A stretch of DNA of 64,000 nucleotides, taken from contig NZ_CP104003.1 of assembly GCF_025231485.1 (NCBI RefSeq), forward strand, positions 310,001 to 374,000, given 5' to 3'. Made by a program: the position numbers and the translations under genes. Every line of letters starts with the position of its first letter. Positions within the stretch are counted from its first letter, which is position 1. The notes under the pieces are model-generated. The model was given only the letters and a program-made list of their open reading frames with translations, did no database searches and was not told where the DNA came from. Source of the DNA: Salinirubellus salinus (GTDB lineage: Archaea; Halobacteriota; Halobacteria; Halobacteriales; Haloarculaceae). Positions 1 to 8,755 of this stretch are shown in pieces.

Positions 1-110
1 TCACGCGGTTCCGGGGCGGGGCCGCGTCGGTCGCGTACGCGCTCGGCGCCGGCGTCGCGAGCGCCTTCCTGCCGGACGACGGGGCGGAGGGCGGCCGGTT
101 CCGGTTCTGA
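1..110 (+). CDS. C-terminal fragment of an unidentified protein
   Basis: An open frame enters from the left edge and stops at TGA 108-110. The last 35 residues contain a small-residue hydrophobic stretch (AASVAYALGAGVASAFL) followed by an acidic and basic tail, so this is probably the end of a membrane protein. The start and most of the gene lie outside the window and the family cannot be named. It runs in the same direction as the next gene, 48 bases away, which has its own TATA-like box. Confidence 0.45.
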   Translation, partial: TRFRGGAASVAYALGAGVASAFLPDDGAEGGRFRF

Positions 111-158
111 CCGGACCGACTGGCGGCTTTTTTATCCGGGGGCACCTTCTCCCCGCAC

Positions 159-1286
159 GTGAGTACGCTCGTCCTCTGCATCGACCGGGGTCAGCTGGCC
201 GCCGACGGCCCCGTGGTGGGGACCGACGCGGTCGAGGCTCTCGTCTCGGAGGTGGGCGTCGAGGACCCGGAGGACTCCCGGGTGAACTGCCTGCTGGAGA
301 CGCTCCGCGTGGCTCGTGACCTCGAGGCGGAGGGAGACGACCCCGTCGTCGCCGTCGTCTCGGGGCACGGCGACGCCGTGAGCGCGGACCGGGCCGTCGC
401 ACGGCACACCGACGACCTGGTGCGGCAGTACTCGCCCGACTCCGCGGTGGTCGTCGTCGACAGCGCCGAGGACGAGCGCCTCGTCCCCATCGTCGAGTCG
501 CGGGTCCGGGTCGACGCCGTCGACCGGGTGGTCGTCCGGCAGGCCCACGACATCGAGTCCACCTACTACCTGCTGAAGCAGTTCCTCGCCGACGAGGAGT
601 TGCGCGCCACCATCCTCGTCCCGGTTGGTGCGGCGCTCCTCGCGTTCCCCGTCCTCCTCCTGCTGGCCGACAGCCTCACGATCGCGCTGTCGGCCATCGC
701 CGCCGTCATCGGCGTGTTCCTGCTCTACAAGGGACTCGGTATCGACGACTGGCTGGCCGCGCTCCCCGGACTGGTCCGGGACGCGTTCTACTCGGGGCAG
801 GTGTCGCTCGTCACCTACGTCGTCGGCGGGGGGCTCGCGCTCGTCGGGGTGTTCGCCGGTGCCATCGGCGTCCGGGGGATGGCCCCGGAGACGGCCGAAC
901 TCATCGTCGGGATGCGGTTCGTCTTCGACGCCGTGCCGTGGCTGGCACTCGCGGCACTGACCGCCTCCACCGGGCGACTGCTGGACGAGTTCCTCGCCGA
1001 CGAGGACGTGCGCAACTCCTTCCTCAACCTGCCGTTCGGCGTCGTCGCCGTCGGCCTCGTCGTCCGCGGGTTCGCGGGGTACTTCCTCGAACGAGCGGGC
1101 GTCATCGACCCACTCCGGTTCCCCGCGCTCTCGTTCGGCCCCGTCAGCGTCGAGGGCGTCGGGTTCTCGGTGTGGACACGCCTCGCCATCTTCGTGTTCG
1201 CGGGCATCCTCATCTCGCTGTTCGGGGTGCGCTTCGCCAGCTACGTCTCCGGTGCGAGCGTCGAGGAGGAGTTGACCGAGCCCTGA
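159..1286 (+). CDS. DUF373-family membrane protein
   Basis: This 375-residue protein starts at GTG 159, with a TATA-like run (TTTTTTAT, 128-135) about 25 bases upstream, which fits a leaderless transcript. The first ~150 residues form a soluble, acidic alpha/beta region beginning LVLCIDRG and containing VAVVSGHGD. The rest carries about six hydrophobic segments starting near residue 152. The order, a soluble N-terminal domain plus a multi-spanning C-terminal half, matches the archaeal DUF373 family, whose function is unknown. It ends 69 bases before the thioredoxin-domain gene on the same strand. The family call comes from overall resemblance, not a search. Confidence 0.75.
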   Translation: MSTLVLCIDRGQLAADGPVVGTDAVEALVSEVGVEDPEDSRVNCLLETLRVARDLEAEGDDPVVAVVSGHGDAVSADRAVARHTDDLVRQYSPDSAVVVVDSAEDERLVPIVESRVRVDAVDRVVVRQAHDIESTYYLLKQFLADEELRATILVPVGAALLAFPVLLLLADSLTIALSAIAAVIGVFLLYKGLGIDDWLAALPGLVRDAFYSGQVSLVTYVVGGGLALVGVFAGAIGVRGMAPETAELIVGMRFVFDAVPWLALAALTASTGRLLDEFLADEDVRNSFLNLPFGVVAVGLVVRGFAGYFLERAGVIDPLRFPALSFGPVSVEGVGFSVWTRLAIFVFAGILISLFGVRFASYVSGASVEEELTEP

Positions 1287-1355
1287 CCGGGCCTCGGCCC
1301 CGACTGGCACCGACGGATAGACACCCTTTCCCGGCCGCCCGGCCAACGCCCGTCG

Positions 1356-3035
1356 ATGACTGACGACGCCGAGACCGACGGTTCGGACGGTGCGGAGTCG
1401 ACCGGCCGTACCCGGCGCCACGGCACCCTCGTCGACTGGTTCGACTGGGGCGAGACGCCCTTCGACCGGGCGCGTGCCCGCACCGAACCGGTCCTGCTCT
1501 CGTTGTCGGCGCCGTGGTGTGTCGCCTGCGAGGAGATGGACGAGGAGGTCTTCTCGGACCCGATGCTCGCCGCGCACGTCGGCGAGGGGTTCGTCCCGAT
1601 ACGGGTCGACGCGGACCGACACCCCCGTGTGCGCGAGCGGTACAACATGGGCGGGTTCCCCTCCACCGTGTTCACCACCCCGGACGGCGAGGTGATGACC
1701 GGTGCGACCTACCTCGGGGCCGACGGCTTCCGTGGCATCCTCGACTCCGTACGCGAGACGTGGGCCGCGAAGGGCGTCGAGGCGGGCCGGATCCCCCGTG
1801 CGCTGCAGGACCCAGACCCGCCGGTTGGCCGGGTCGACGCCGGCATCGAGGCGCACATGGTCGAGCAGGTGGCCGAAGCGTTCGACGAGGAGTTCGGCGG
1901 GTGGGGTGAGCGCGCCAAGTTCCCGCTCGCCCGCACGGTCGAGTTCGCGCTGAAGCGCGACCGCGACCGCGCGACCCGGACGCTGGAGGCGATACAGACC
2001 CACCTGCAGGACACCTACGACGGCGGGTTCTACCGCTTCGCGGAGAACCGCGACTGGGCGCGACCGCACCGCGAGAAACTGCTGGACGAGAACGCCGCGC
2101 TCCTGCGTGCGTTCGCCTCGGGCTACCTCTACACCGGGACGGACTCCTACCGCGAGACGGCCGAGCGGACGGTGGACTACCTCACGACCACGCTCTGGAA
2201 CGGCGACGCCTTCGCCGGCAGTCAGGCCGGCGGCGACTACTACACGCTCGAGGCCACCGAGCGCGAGGACGCCGACGCGCCACACGTCGACGCGACGGCC
2301 TTCGCCGACCGGAACGGCCTCGCCGCGGAGGCGCTGTTGCGCGTCGGTGCGCTCACCGACGCCGAGGCGCCGCGGCGGTACGCCGAGCGCGCGCTCGACC
2401 ACGTCCTCGAGACGCTCGTCGAGGACGGGGTCGTCTCGCACTTCGACGCGCCCGAGAGCGAGTCCGGACTCCTGCTCGACCACGCCCGCCTGCTCGCCGG
2501 CCTGACCACCGCGGTGCAGGTGACCGGCGAGGCGCGCTACCTCGACAGCGCCGTCGCCGTCGCCGACGAACTCGCGTCGCTCCGCGCGCCAGAGGGGGCG
2601 TTCTACGACGGGCCGCTGGAGGGCGAGGGCCTGCTCACCCGGCCGCTCCGGCCGCTGGAGTCGAACGTCGAGGCCGCGGACGCACTGCTGGACCTCGCGT
2701 ACCTCACGGGCGAGGGTGACGGCCAGTACCGCGAGTGGGCGGCCGACGCGCTCTCGGCGTTCGCGGGCGCGGCCGACCGGATGGGTGCGGAGGTGGCCGG
2801 CTACGCGGCGGCCTGCGCGCGCCACCACTACGACCCGCTCGTCGTGGAGACCCCGCCGGCCGGGTCGGACCTCCACCGCGCGGCGCTCCGGGTGGCCGAC
2901 CACGAGAAGGTGGTGGTGCCGGGCGACCGGGAGACGGCTGTCGTGGTCCGGGGTGGCGAGCGCTCCGCCCCGGCCGAGACGCCCGCGGAACTGGGCGAGC
3001 GGGTGGCGAGCGCCGACCAGCCCTCGCTCACCTAA
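1356..3035 (+). CDS. Thioredoxin-domain protein of the YyaL/DUF255 type
   Basis: The 559-residue protein has an N-terminal thioredoxin-like domain (about residues 35-150). Its redox pair is C55-V-A-C58, in SAPWCVACEEM, and a cis-proline-type region follows (GGFPSTVFTTPDG). The remaining ~400 residues resemble the alpha/alpha-toroid part of the YyaL/SPATA20 family, with repeats rich in W, Y and R such as YDGGFYRFAENRDWARPHREK. Known family members carry this same pairing; the substrate is unknown. It is somewhat shorter than many bacterial YyaL proteins (around 650-700 residues). No transmembrane segment or signal peptide is evident, so it is probably cytoplasmic. Confidence 0.8.
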   Translation: MTDDAETDGSDGAESTGRTRRHGTLVDWFDWGETPFDRARARTEPVLLSLSAPWCVACEEMDEEVFSDPMLAAHVGEGFVPIRVDADRHPRVRERYNMGGFPSTVFTTPDGEVMTGATYLGADGFRGILDSVRETWAAKGVEAGRIPRALQDPDPPVGRVDAGIEAHMVEQVAEAFDEEFGGWGERAKFPLARTVEFALKRDRDRATRTLEAIQTHLQDTYDGGFYRFAENRDWARPHREKLLDENAALLRAFASGYLYTGTDSYRETAERTVDYLTTTLWNGDAFAGSQAGGDYYTLEATEREDADAPHVDATAFADRNGLAAEALLRVGALTDAEAPRRYAERALDHVLETLVEDGVVSHFDAPESESGLLLDHARLLAGLTTAVQVTGEARYLDSAVAVADELASLRAPEGAFYDGPLEGEGLLTRPLRPLESNVEAADALLDLAYLTGEGDGQYREWAADALSAFAGAADRMGAEVAGYAAACARHHYDPLVVETPPAGSDLHRAALRVADHEKVVVPGDRETAVVVRGGERSAPAETPAELGERVASADQPSLT

Positions 3036-3096
3036 GCGACCCGTCCCACGCCGGTCTCCGAGTAAACAACGGCACGGTGAGTCAACAGACAGAGCG

Positions 3097-3104
3097 TTTA
3101 TAAT
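3097..3104 (+). promoter_or_regulatory. TATA box for the TrmB-type regulator gene
   Basis: TTTATAAT lies 22-29 bases before the ATG at 3127. It stands out in GC-rich DNA at the distance expected for a near-leaderless haloarchaeal transcript. Confidence 0.6.
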
Positions 3105-3126
3105 CAGCGCCCGAGACGGGTGGGTA

Positions 3127-3933
3127 ATGGCGAGTCTCCGCGACCTCGGCCTCTCCGAGTACGAAGCACGGGCCTACCGGGCGCTGCTCGAGACCGGCCC
3201 GACAACCGCGAAGGAGTTGTCGCGCGCGAGCGACGTGCCGATGGGCCGCATCTACGACGTCCTCAACAGCATCGAACAGTACAACCTCGTCCGGTCGCAG
3301 TCGGCGAGCCGGCCGAAGAAGTACGTCGCCGTCGAGCCGTCGACCGCCCTGGAGCGGCTGCTCGACGACAAGAAGCGCGAACTCGCGGAGAAGGCCGAGC
3401 AGTACGAGGGTATCGTCGACGAGCTGGAGGGGGAGCTGGAGACCTCCGAGCCGGTCGAGGAGACGTTCTGGACGGCCGCCGTCGGCCCGGAGGAGACCCT
3501 CGACCTCCTCGTCGAGCGGCTGGCCGCGGCCGACGAGCGCATCGCGCTGGTGCTCTCGACGTACACCCAGTCGTTCTTCGACGTGGACACGGTCGGGAAC
3601 CTCATCCTCGACGGCCTGCAGGAGGCGCTCGACCGCGGCGTCGAGGTGAACCTCCTGATGCGGCCCGACCTCGTCCCGATGCTGCCCGAGAGCATCGGCG
3701 AGCGCTACCGCGAGTCGTTCTCGTCGTACGAGTCCTTCGAGGTCCGGACCAGCGAGAACGTCTCGGGGACGTTCAACCTCATCGACGACACCGAGACGGT
3801 CATCGAGGTTCCCCACCCGCTCGAGTCCCAGCAGGTGTTCGCGATGATCGACCTGAAGGACCGTGAGTTCGCCCAGTCGGTCCGCGCGGAGTTCGAACCG
3901 CGCTGGGAGCAGGCCGAGCCGCTCGACTTCTGA
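3127..3933 (+). CDS. TrmB-family transcriptional regulator
   Basis: This is a 268-residue DNA-binding regulator. Residues 1-65 form the TrmB winged helix (LGLSEYEARAYRALLETGP, then VPMGRIYDVLNSIEQ), followed by a helical linker at residues 75-105 that is probably a dimerising coiled coil. The C-terminal ~150 residues resemble the TrmB effector domain, which is related to phospholipase D; the ligand is unknown. ATG 3127 was chosen because it sits 22 bases after a clear TATA box; longer open frames to the left lack conserved residues. It stands alone between unrelated genes, so its target cannot be read from context. Confidence 0.88.
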   Translation: MASLRDLGLSEYEARAYRALLETGPTTAKELSRASDVPMGRIYDVLNSIEQYNLVRSQSASRPKKYVAVEPSTALERLLDDKKRELAEKAEQYEGIVDELEGELETSEPVEETFWTAAVGPEETLDLLVERLAAADERIALVLSTYTQSFFDVDTVGNLILDGLQEALDRGVEVNLLMRPDLVPMLPESIGERYRESFSSYESFEVRTSENVSGTFNLIDDTETVIEVPHPLESQQVFAMIDLKDREFAQSVRAEFEPRWEQAEPLDF

Positions 3934-4026
3934 CCCGCAGACCGGCTCGAACGTGCCGGAGCGGGCGTCGCTCGTCCGACGAACGTCTGACGTAGCCTTT
4001 TGTGCGAGGATGGGTAATTCGACGCT

Positions 4027-4890
4027 ATGACTAGCCTCTCGGAGGTGTACGAGGGCGGCCGGGGAGGCGCCGACCTCCGTCGGCTGTACCTCGGTGTCGT
4101 CCTGTTCTCCGTCGGTGCTGTCCTGACCGTGTTCGGCATCGCCGTCGGCACCTCGACGGCGGTGGCCGAGAGCCTCTCGCTGGGCGTCTTCGAGGCGCGC
4201 GAACTCGCCGGTATCGCCGCCGGGCTCGGCCTGCCGGCGACGTTCCTCGGCGTCGTCACCGTCCTGCCGCAGGCCGGCCGCCGGGTCCGTATCGCGGCCG
4301 TCGTCGGGTCGGCCATCGCACTGCTCGCCGTCGTCGTGTTCCAGTCGGTCTACCCGAGTCAGTGGTACGGCCAGCCCGTCGACTACACGCTGCCGGTCAC
4401 GGCCGTCTACTTCGTCGGCGCCATCACGACGCTCTGGGCGCTGTTCTCCGCGGTGGCGAACTTCAAGACCCGCAACGACCCCGGCGGCACCGTCAAGCTC
4501 CGCATCACGAAACAGGGTGAGACGAAGGTCGTCGAGGTGTCGAACGACGACCTGCGCTCGCGGCTCTCCGGTATCGGCTTCTTCGGTTCGACCCCGGACG
4601 GCAACGTCGAGACCCAGACCGCCGGCCAGTCGGCGACGCCGACCCGGAACCGTCCCAGCACGGCGACGACCGACGGGGGTGCGACCACCGACGACGCCGT
4701 CTTCCTCGACGAACCCGACCCCAAGCCGCGTGGCGACGTCTACTGCGGCAACTGTTCGCACTTCAAGTACGTCCGCACCGGCAGCGGGCTGAAGCCCTAC
4801 TGCGGCCTCCACACCGAGACGATGGACGACATGGAGCCGTGTCAGCAGTGGGAGGAGAACACCGCCGGCGGCATCGACCGGGTTCAGTAA
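4027..4890 (+). CDS. Membrane protein with a C-terminal cysteine cluster (DUF7139-like)
   Basis: The 287-residue protein begins MTSLSEVYEG and has four hydrophobic helices between about residues 22 and 145. A cytoplasmic linker rich in S, T and P follows. The last 50 residues hold five cysteines (YCGNCSHFKYV, PYCGLH, MEPCQQW), a likely zinc-ribbon-like site. The pattern matches a conserved haloarchaeal membrane family I recall as DUF7139; its role is unknown. The start is an ATG with a short AT-rich element (CCTTTTGTG, near 3995) upstream. It is monocistronic and converges with the RNase gene across about 210 bases in which I see nothing coding. Confidence 0.7.
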   Translation: MTSLSEVYEGGRGGADLRRLYLGVVLFSVGAVLTVFGIAVGTSTAVAESLSLGVFEARELAGIAAGLGLPATFLGVVTVLPQAGRRVRIAAVVGSAIALLAVVVFQSVYPSQWYGQPVDYTLPVTAVYFVGAITTLWALFSAVANFKTRNDPGGTVKLRITKQGETKVVEVSNDDLRSRLSGIGFFGSTPDGNVETQTAGQSATPTRNRPSTATTDGGATTDDAVFLDEPDPKPRGDVYCGNCSHFKYVRTGSGLKPYCGLHTETMDDMEPCQQWEENTAGGIDRVQ

Positions 4891-5099
4891 GTACCCGTTC
4901 TGTCTGTCGGGTCTGGCCGCTTTGCTTCTCTCGTCACAGCGAGCGACGGTGCTAGCGCGGTACGACTGAACCGCACCGCCGAGGGGCCGTTCGGCACTGT
5001 CGCGCCGAAACGGCACACCTGCCCTTCCCCGTGACTCGGGCAGGCTCTCGCTTCGCACACGTCCATCGTCGGCCGATGCTCCCCTCGGTGGTCGCTCCG

Positions 5100-5570
5100 C
5101 TACGACTCTCGGACCTCGCGCAGCGTCTCGCGCATCCGGTCCCAGTGTGACCCCTTCCAGAACACCTGCCCGCACGCCGTACAGCGCCACTGGGCCGTGT
5201 CGGTGGGGTCGGGCGCGTACTTGGGCGTCACCTCGTCGCCGCCGACGGCCACCATCTCCCCGTTGCACCGCCCACACCGGACCGGTTCGTCGGTCGGTTC
5301 GAGCCGGAGGCCGGCCGCCGCGAGTTCCGCCAGCTGGTCGAGTGGGTCGCGTTCGGTCAGCAGGAACCCCCGCTCGGCACGGTTCGACAGGTGGACGTCT
5401 CGGGTGAGCACGGTTCGCCCTTCGCGCTCGGCGAGTTCGAGGACGGCGTCGTCGGCCTCCACGTCACGGTCCAGCGCGTAGACGGTGTCGTAGCCACAGA
5501 GCCGCAGGTAGACGGCGAGCTTGCCGAGCATCACGTCCAGCAGGAACGGCGGCTCGGGTCGGTCACTCAC
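5100..5570 (-). CDS. Mut7-C RNase-domain protein
   Basis: A 156-residue protein with the layout of the Mut7-C (PIN-like) RNase family. The N-terminal half carries acidic positions typical of PIN folds (LLDVMLGKLAVYLRLCGYD, DRDVEADD, TRDVHLS). The C-terminal half has a four-cysteine zinc ribbon (CGRC and CTACGQVFWKGSHW). Such proteins are predicted metal-dependent RNases; the RNA target is unknown. The start is GTG at 5570, which overlaps the end of the upstream lipoprotein gene by 8 bases and suggests co-transcription. A shorter start would cut into the conserved first strand. Confidence 0.82.
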   Translation of the reverse strand: MSDRPEPPFLLDVMLGKLAVYLRLCGYDTVYALDRDVEADDAVLELAEREGRTVLTRDVHLSNRAERGFLLTERDPLDQLAELAAAGLRLEPTDEPVRCGRCNGEMVAVGGDEVTPKYAPDPTDTAQWRCTACGQVFWKGSHWDRMRETLREVRES

Positions 5571-6225
5571 GGCGGTCCTCGCCGTAGACGAGACTCGCCG
5601 ACAGTTCCCGTTCGTCGCTGCCGAACGGCCACTTCCGAGTCCGGACCTGCAGGCGGGCGCTTGCCAGCGGGTCCCCGTCCGAGAACGCGCCGTCGACCGG
5701 GAGCTGCGTGCGGAACTCCGGCCCCCACGTCGAACCGTTCCGGTCGTACTGGACCCGCCAGCGACTCGTCTTCGTCAGGGGCTCTCTGTGGTGGTCGCGT
5801 GCCAGCCGTATCTTCGAGTCGCCGGCGTCCGCGCCCGCCGGCACGTAACTCCCTTCGCGGCCGACGTGACCGGCCGGGTCCAGCGCTCCGTAGTCGTGCT
5901 CGAGCGTGAACCCGGCCATCGTCCAGTCGTTGCTGGACTGGTTCCGGCCCGGAATCAGCCGGAGTCCGGTGTCGGCGAGGAGTTCGTCCGGAGCGTCCGC
6001 TCGCTCCCGCTCGAACGCCGTGGCCAGGGTGGCGAACGTCCCGTTCGGGTGGGCTTCGAGCCACGTCTCGTCGGCGGCGACCAGCCTCGCGTCGTCGGGG
6101 AAACGCGGGTCGTCACCGTGCTCGGCCTGCCGGAGCGAGTCGCCACCGTCGAGCGCCGAACAGCCCGCGAGCACGCTCGCGCCCGTCGCGGCCGCGCCGG
6201 TCAACAGCGTCCGTCTGGAGGGCAT
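5563..6225 (-). CDS. Tat-exported lipoprotein of unknown function
   Basis: The 220-residue protein has a twin-arginine signal (MPSRRTLLTGAAATG) that ends in a lipobox (VLAGC, cysteine 22), so it is probably exported folded and anchored as a lipoprotein, as is common in haloarchaea. The mature part is soluble and contains W-rich strands (TWLEAHPNGTF, SRWRVQYDRNGSTWGPEF). I do not recognise a catalytic motif. It is the first gene of a two-gene unit with the Mut7-C RNase, with an 8-base overlap. The pairing of an exported protein with an RNase looks like economy of space, not a functional link. Confidence 0.7.
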   Translation of the reverse strand: MPSRRTLLTGAAATGASVLAGCSALDGGDSLRQAEHGDDPRFPDDARLVAADETWLEAHPNGTFATLATAFERERADAPDELLADTGLRLIPGRNQSSNDWTMAGFTLEHDYGALDPAGHVGREGSYVPAGADAGDSKIRLARDHHREPLTKTSRWRVQYDRNGSTWGPEFRTQLPVDGAFSDGDPLASARLQVRTRKWPFGSDERELSASLVYGEDRRE

Positions 6226-6265
6226 CGGCGATACTCCGGCGCAGCCGAGGAAGAGTCTTGTCGTG

Positions 6266-8011
6266 TCACTCCAGCCCGAGGAAGGCCCGGACCTCCTCGA
6301 CGGGCCACGTGTTCAGCACGTCGGCGGCCTCGGCCCAGCCCCGGCGTGCCGTGTGGACCCCGTAGCGGAGGTACTCGAGGTCGGGCGGCGAGTGGCCGTC
6401 CGTGTTCACGACGATGGTGGCGCCGGCCTCGACCGCCGTCTTCACGGCCGCGCCGCGGAGGTCCAGCCGAGCGGGGTTGCTGTTGATCTCCAGTGCGACC
6501 CCGTTCGCCGCGGCCGCCTCGGCGAGTCTGTCGTAGTCGACCTCCAGCCCCGGCCGCTGGTTCAGCATCCGACCGGTCGGGTGGCCGAGGACGTTCACCG
6601 CCGGGTGTTCCATCGCCGTGACGAGGCGGTCAGTCCCGTCGCCGTCGAGGGCGGCGTGGGGCGAGGCGACGACGACGTCGAGCGCCTCGAGTGCCTCGTC
6701 GCCCACGTTCAGGTCGCCGTCGACGCCGACGTTCGCCTCGACGCCCGTGAAAACCTCCATCTCGACGGCCTCGGCCGCCTCGCGCACGTCCTCCACCTGC
6801 GCGAGCAGTTCCTCGTCGTCGAGGCCGACACCGCCGACCATCCCCGGCCCGGTGGCGTGGTCGGTGACGGCGTAGTACGCGTGGCCGAGCGCTTCGGCCG
6901 CTTCGAGCATCCCCGCCAGCGTCTCCCGGCCGTCGGAGTAGTCGGTGTGGGTGTGCAGGTCACCGCGCACGTCGCCCTCGTGGACGAGGTCGGGGAGGTC
7001 GCCCGCGGCCGCCGCCTCCACCTCGCCGCGGTCCTCGCGCATCTCCGGGGGGATCCACGGCAGGTCGATGGCCTCGTACATCTCGGCCTCCGTCTCGCCG
7101 GCGACGCGCTGGCCGACACGCTGACCCGCGTCGGGGTCGTCCACGTCACGCACGTCGAAGACGCCGTACTCGTTCATCTTCAGGCCCATCTCGATGGCGC
7201 GGTTCCGGACCGAGACGTTGTGGTCGCGCGACCCGGTGAAGTACTGGAGCGCCGAGCCGTACTCGGCGGGGACGACGACCCGACAGTCCACGCGCAGGCC
7301 GTTCGAACGGACGCTCGCCTTCTGTTCGCCCGCCTCGATGACGTCGTCCGCCTCCTCCCACCCGACGAACCGCTCGACGACGGCCTCGCCGGTCTCGCTG
7401 GCGACGAGGACGTCCACGTCGCCCACCGTGGGCCGCCAGCGTCGGAGAGACCCCGCCGTGTCGACCCGCTCGACGGCCTCGCCCTCACGGAGGTACGCGA
7501 GCAGGCGGTCGGCGACGGGGCGGGCGTCGCCGAGGAGTGCTCGCTCGCGCGACTCCCGAGCGAACGGGATGGCGTTCAGGATGTTCTGCTCGGTCTTCGC
7601 CCCGTACCCCTTCACGTCCTGTATCTCGCCGGCCTCGGCAGCGGCCTCGAGGTCGTCGAGGTCCCGCACCCCGAGCGCCTCGTAGAGGTCACCGACCGTC
7701 TTGGGCCCGACCCCCTCGACGGCGAGGAGCGCTCGCATGTCCACGGGGAGTTCCTCCCGGAGGTCCTCCAGCTCGGCTATCTCCCCCGTCTCGAAGTACT
7801 CCAGCACCTTCGTGGAGATGGCGTCGCCGACACCCTGTATCTCCTCGACAGCGTCCTGTCCCTCCTCGGCCAGCACCTCGATGTCGGTCGCGTTCGCCCG
7901 GATGTTCTCCGCGGCCCGGCGGTAGGCCTGCGGCTTGTACTCCACGTCCATCGCCTCCAGGCGGTCCGCGAACTCCTCGAACAGCGCGGCCACCTCGGCG
8001 TTCCGGGTCAC
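6266..8011 (-). CDS. polX: Family X DNA polymerase with PHP domain
   Basis: The 581-residue enzyme starts at GTG 8011. It has the order seen in bacterial and archaeal PolX: helix-hairpin-helix repeats (IQGVGDAISTKV near 60, VEGVGPKTVGDLY near 100), a polymerase palm near residues 186-245 (AGSLRRWRPTVGDVDVLV with aspartates 198 and 200, and a third in LRVDCRV), and a C-terminal PHP phosphoesterase domain from about 350 (HTHTDYSDG, DHATGPGM, NTDGHS). It is expected to fill gaps in base excision repair, with 3'-5' exonuclease or phosphatase activity from the PHP domain. The start overlaps the upstream DUF5788-like gene by one base (TAGTG). The length is normal. Confidence 0.93.
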   Translation of the reverse strand: MTRNAEVAALFEEFADRLEAMDVEYKPQAYRRAAENIRANATDIEVLAEEGQDAVEEIQGVGDAISTKVLEYFETGEIAELEDLREELPVDMRALLAVEGVGPKTVGDLYEALGVRDLDDLEAAAEAGEIQDVKGYGAKTEQNILNAIPFARESRERALLGDARPVADRLLAYLREGEAVERVDTAGSLRRWRPTVGDVDVLVASETGEAVVERFVGWEEADDVIEAGEQKASVRSNGLRVDCRVVVPAEYGSALQYFTGSRDHNVSVRNRAIEMGLKMNEYGVFDVRDVDDPDAGQRVGQRVAGETEAEMYEAIDLPWIPPEMREDRGEVEAAAAGDLPDLVHEGDVRGDLHTHTDYSDGRETLAGMLEAAEALGHAYYAVTDHATGPGMVGGVGLDDEELLAQVEDVREAAEAVEMEVFTGVEANVGVDGDLNVGDEALEALDVVVASPHAALDGDGTDRLVTAMEHPAVNVLGHPTGRMLNQRPGLEVDYDRLAEAAAANGVALEINSNPARLDLRGAAVKTAVEAGATIVVNTDGHSPPDLEYLRYGVHTARRGWAEAADVLNTWPVEEVRAFLGLE

Positions 8012-8454
8012 TACCGGCCTCCGAGTCGCGGGCCACCGTCCTTCCCGAGCACCTTCTTCAGGAAGCCCATCCAGCGCTTCTGGTCGGCCGCCTCCTTCGC
8101 CTTCATCTCGCCCTCGATGTTCGCGGGACCGAGACTCTGGAGGGCCTCGAGCGCCCGGTCGATGCCGACGATGGACTCGACGAGTTCCTCGCCCTCCTCG
8201 AACGTGACCTCGTCGTTCTCTATCAGCTGTCGACGCTGGAGCTTCTCGCGCCGGAGGTTCTTCTTCGCCTGGTCGACCTTCTCGCGCTCGCCCGGCGGCA
8301 CCGTGTCCCGCCGCTTGATCTCGAAGACGAACTCGCGCAGGTCCACCGCCGTCCCCTGCACCTCGATACGGTCTGGGATGGACGCGCCGACCGTGGCTCC
8401 CTCCCGGTCGATACGCTCGAGCAGGAGTTTCCGCTCGTACTCTTCCATTGCCAC
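8011..8454 (-). CDS. DUF5788-like conserved haloarchaeal protein
   Basis: A 147-residue charged helical protein. The N-terminus (YERKLLLERIDREG) leads into a basic and acidic helical middle (KVDQAKKNLRREKLQRRQL), and it ends with an amphipathic region (KRWMGFLKKVLGKDG). This matches a conserved haloarchaeal family I recall as DUF5788; no function is known. A TATA-like TTATTTG lies about 25 bases upstream. A second in-frame ATG two codons in gives MEEYERK and is an equally good start. It is translationally coupled to polX by a one-base stop/start overlap, so a DNA-repair role is possible but inferred only from position. Confidence 0.72.
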   Translation of the reverse strand: MAMEEYERKLLLERIDREGATVGASIPDRIEVQGTAVDLREFVFEIKRRDTVPPGEREKVDQAKKNLRREKLQRRQLIENDEVTFEEGEELVESIVGIDRALEALQSLGPANIEGEMKAKEAADQKRWMGFLKKVLGKDGGPRLGGR

Positions 8455-8542
8455 CGAGTAGGGTCGCGTCGGTCAAATAACGCGTGGCTCGGGCGTCGTC
8501 CGGACCCGGTACGGCCGGGCGTGGTCCGCGGTCGGCGCCATC

Positions 8543-8755
8543 GTGGGGTACCGGCTCGCCGTCGCCGTGGGGAGCCTCGCGCTGGTCGCCGCCGGCGCGA
8601 CGGGCGACTACGGGCTCCGCGTCTCGTTCGCCTTCCTCGTGGTCTTCTCGCCCGTCGTGGCCGTGGTCGCGCTCGCCGGTGGGCTGGTCCCCCCACCGAC
8701 CCTGACCGAGCGCAGGGCCTTTGGCCCGCCGCCGCCCACTCACGGGCAGTGCTGA
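8543..8755 (+). CDS. Possible small membrane protein upstream of Bax1
   Basis: A 70-residue frame from GTG 8543 encodes two hydrophobic helices (VAVGSLALVAAGATG and VSFAFLVVFSPVVAVVALAGG) and a proline-rich tail. The frame stays open further left to about 8471, but no ATG or GTG is available there. The end overlaps the next gene by 7 bases. Codons end mostly in G or C, as in real genes here, but the weak start and small size keep this uncertain. Confidence 0.35.
   Translation: MGYRLAVAVGSLALVAAGATGDYGLRVSFAFLVVFSPVVAVVALAGGLVPPPTLTERRAFGPPPPTHGQC

Noticed and set aside
132-2903. A 923-residue minus-strand open frame
   Set aside because: It is antisense to two well-supported genes; GC-rich DNA keeps stop codons rare, and the product is low-complexity with no family features.
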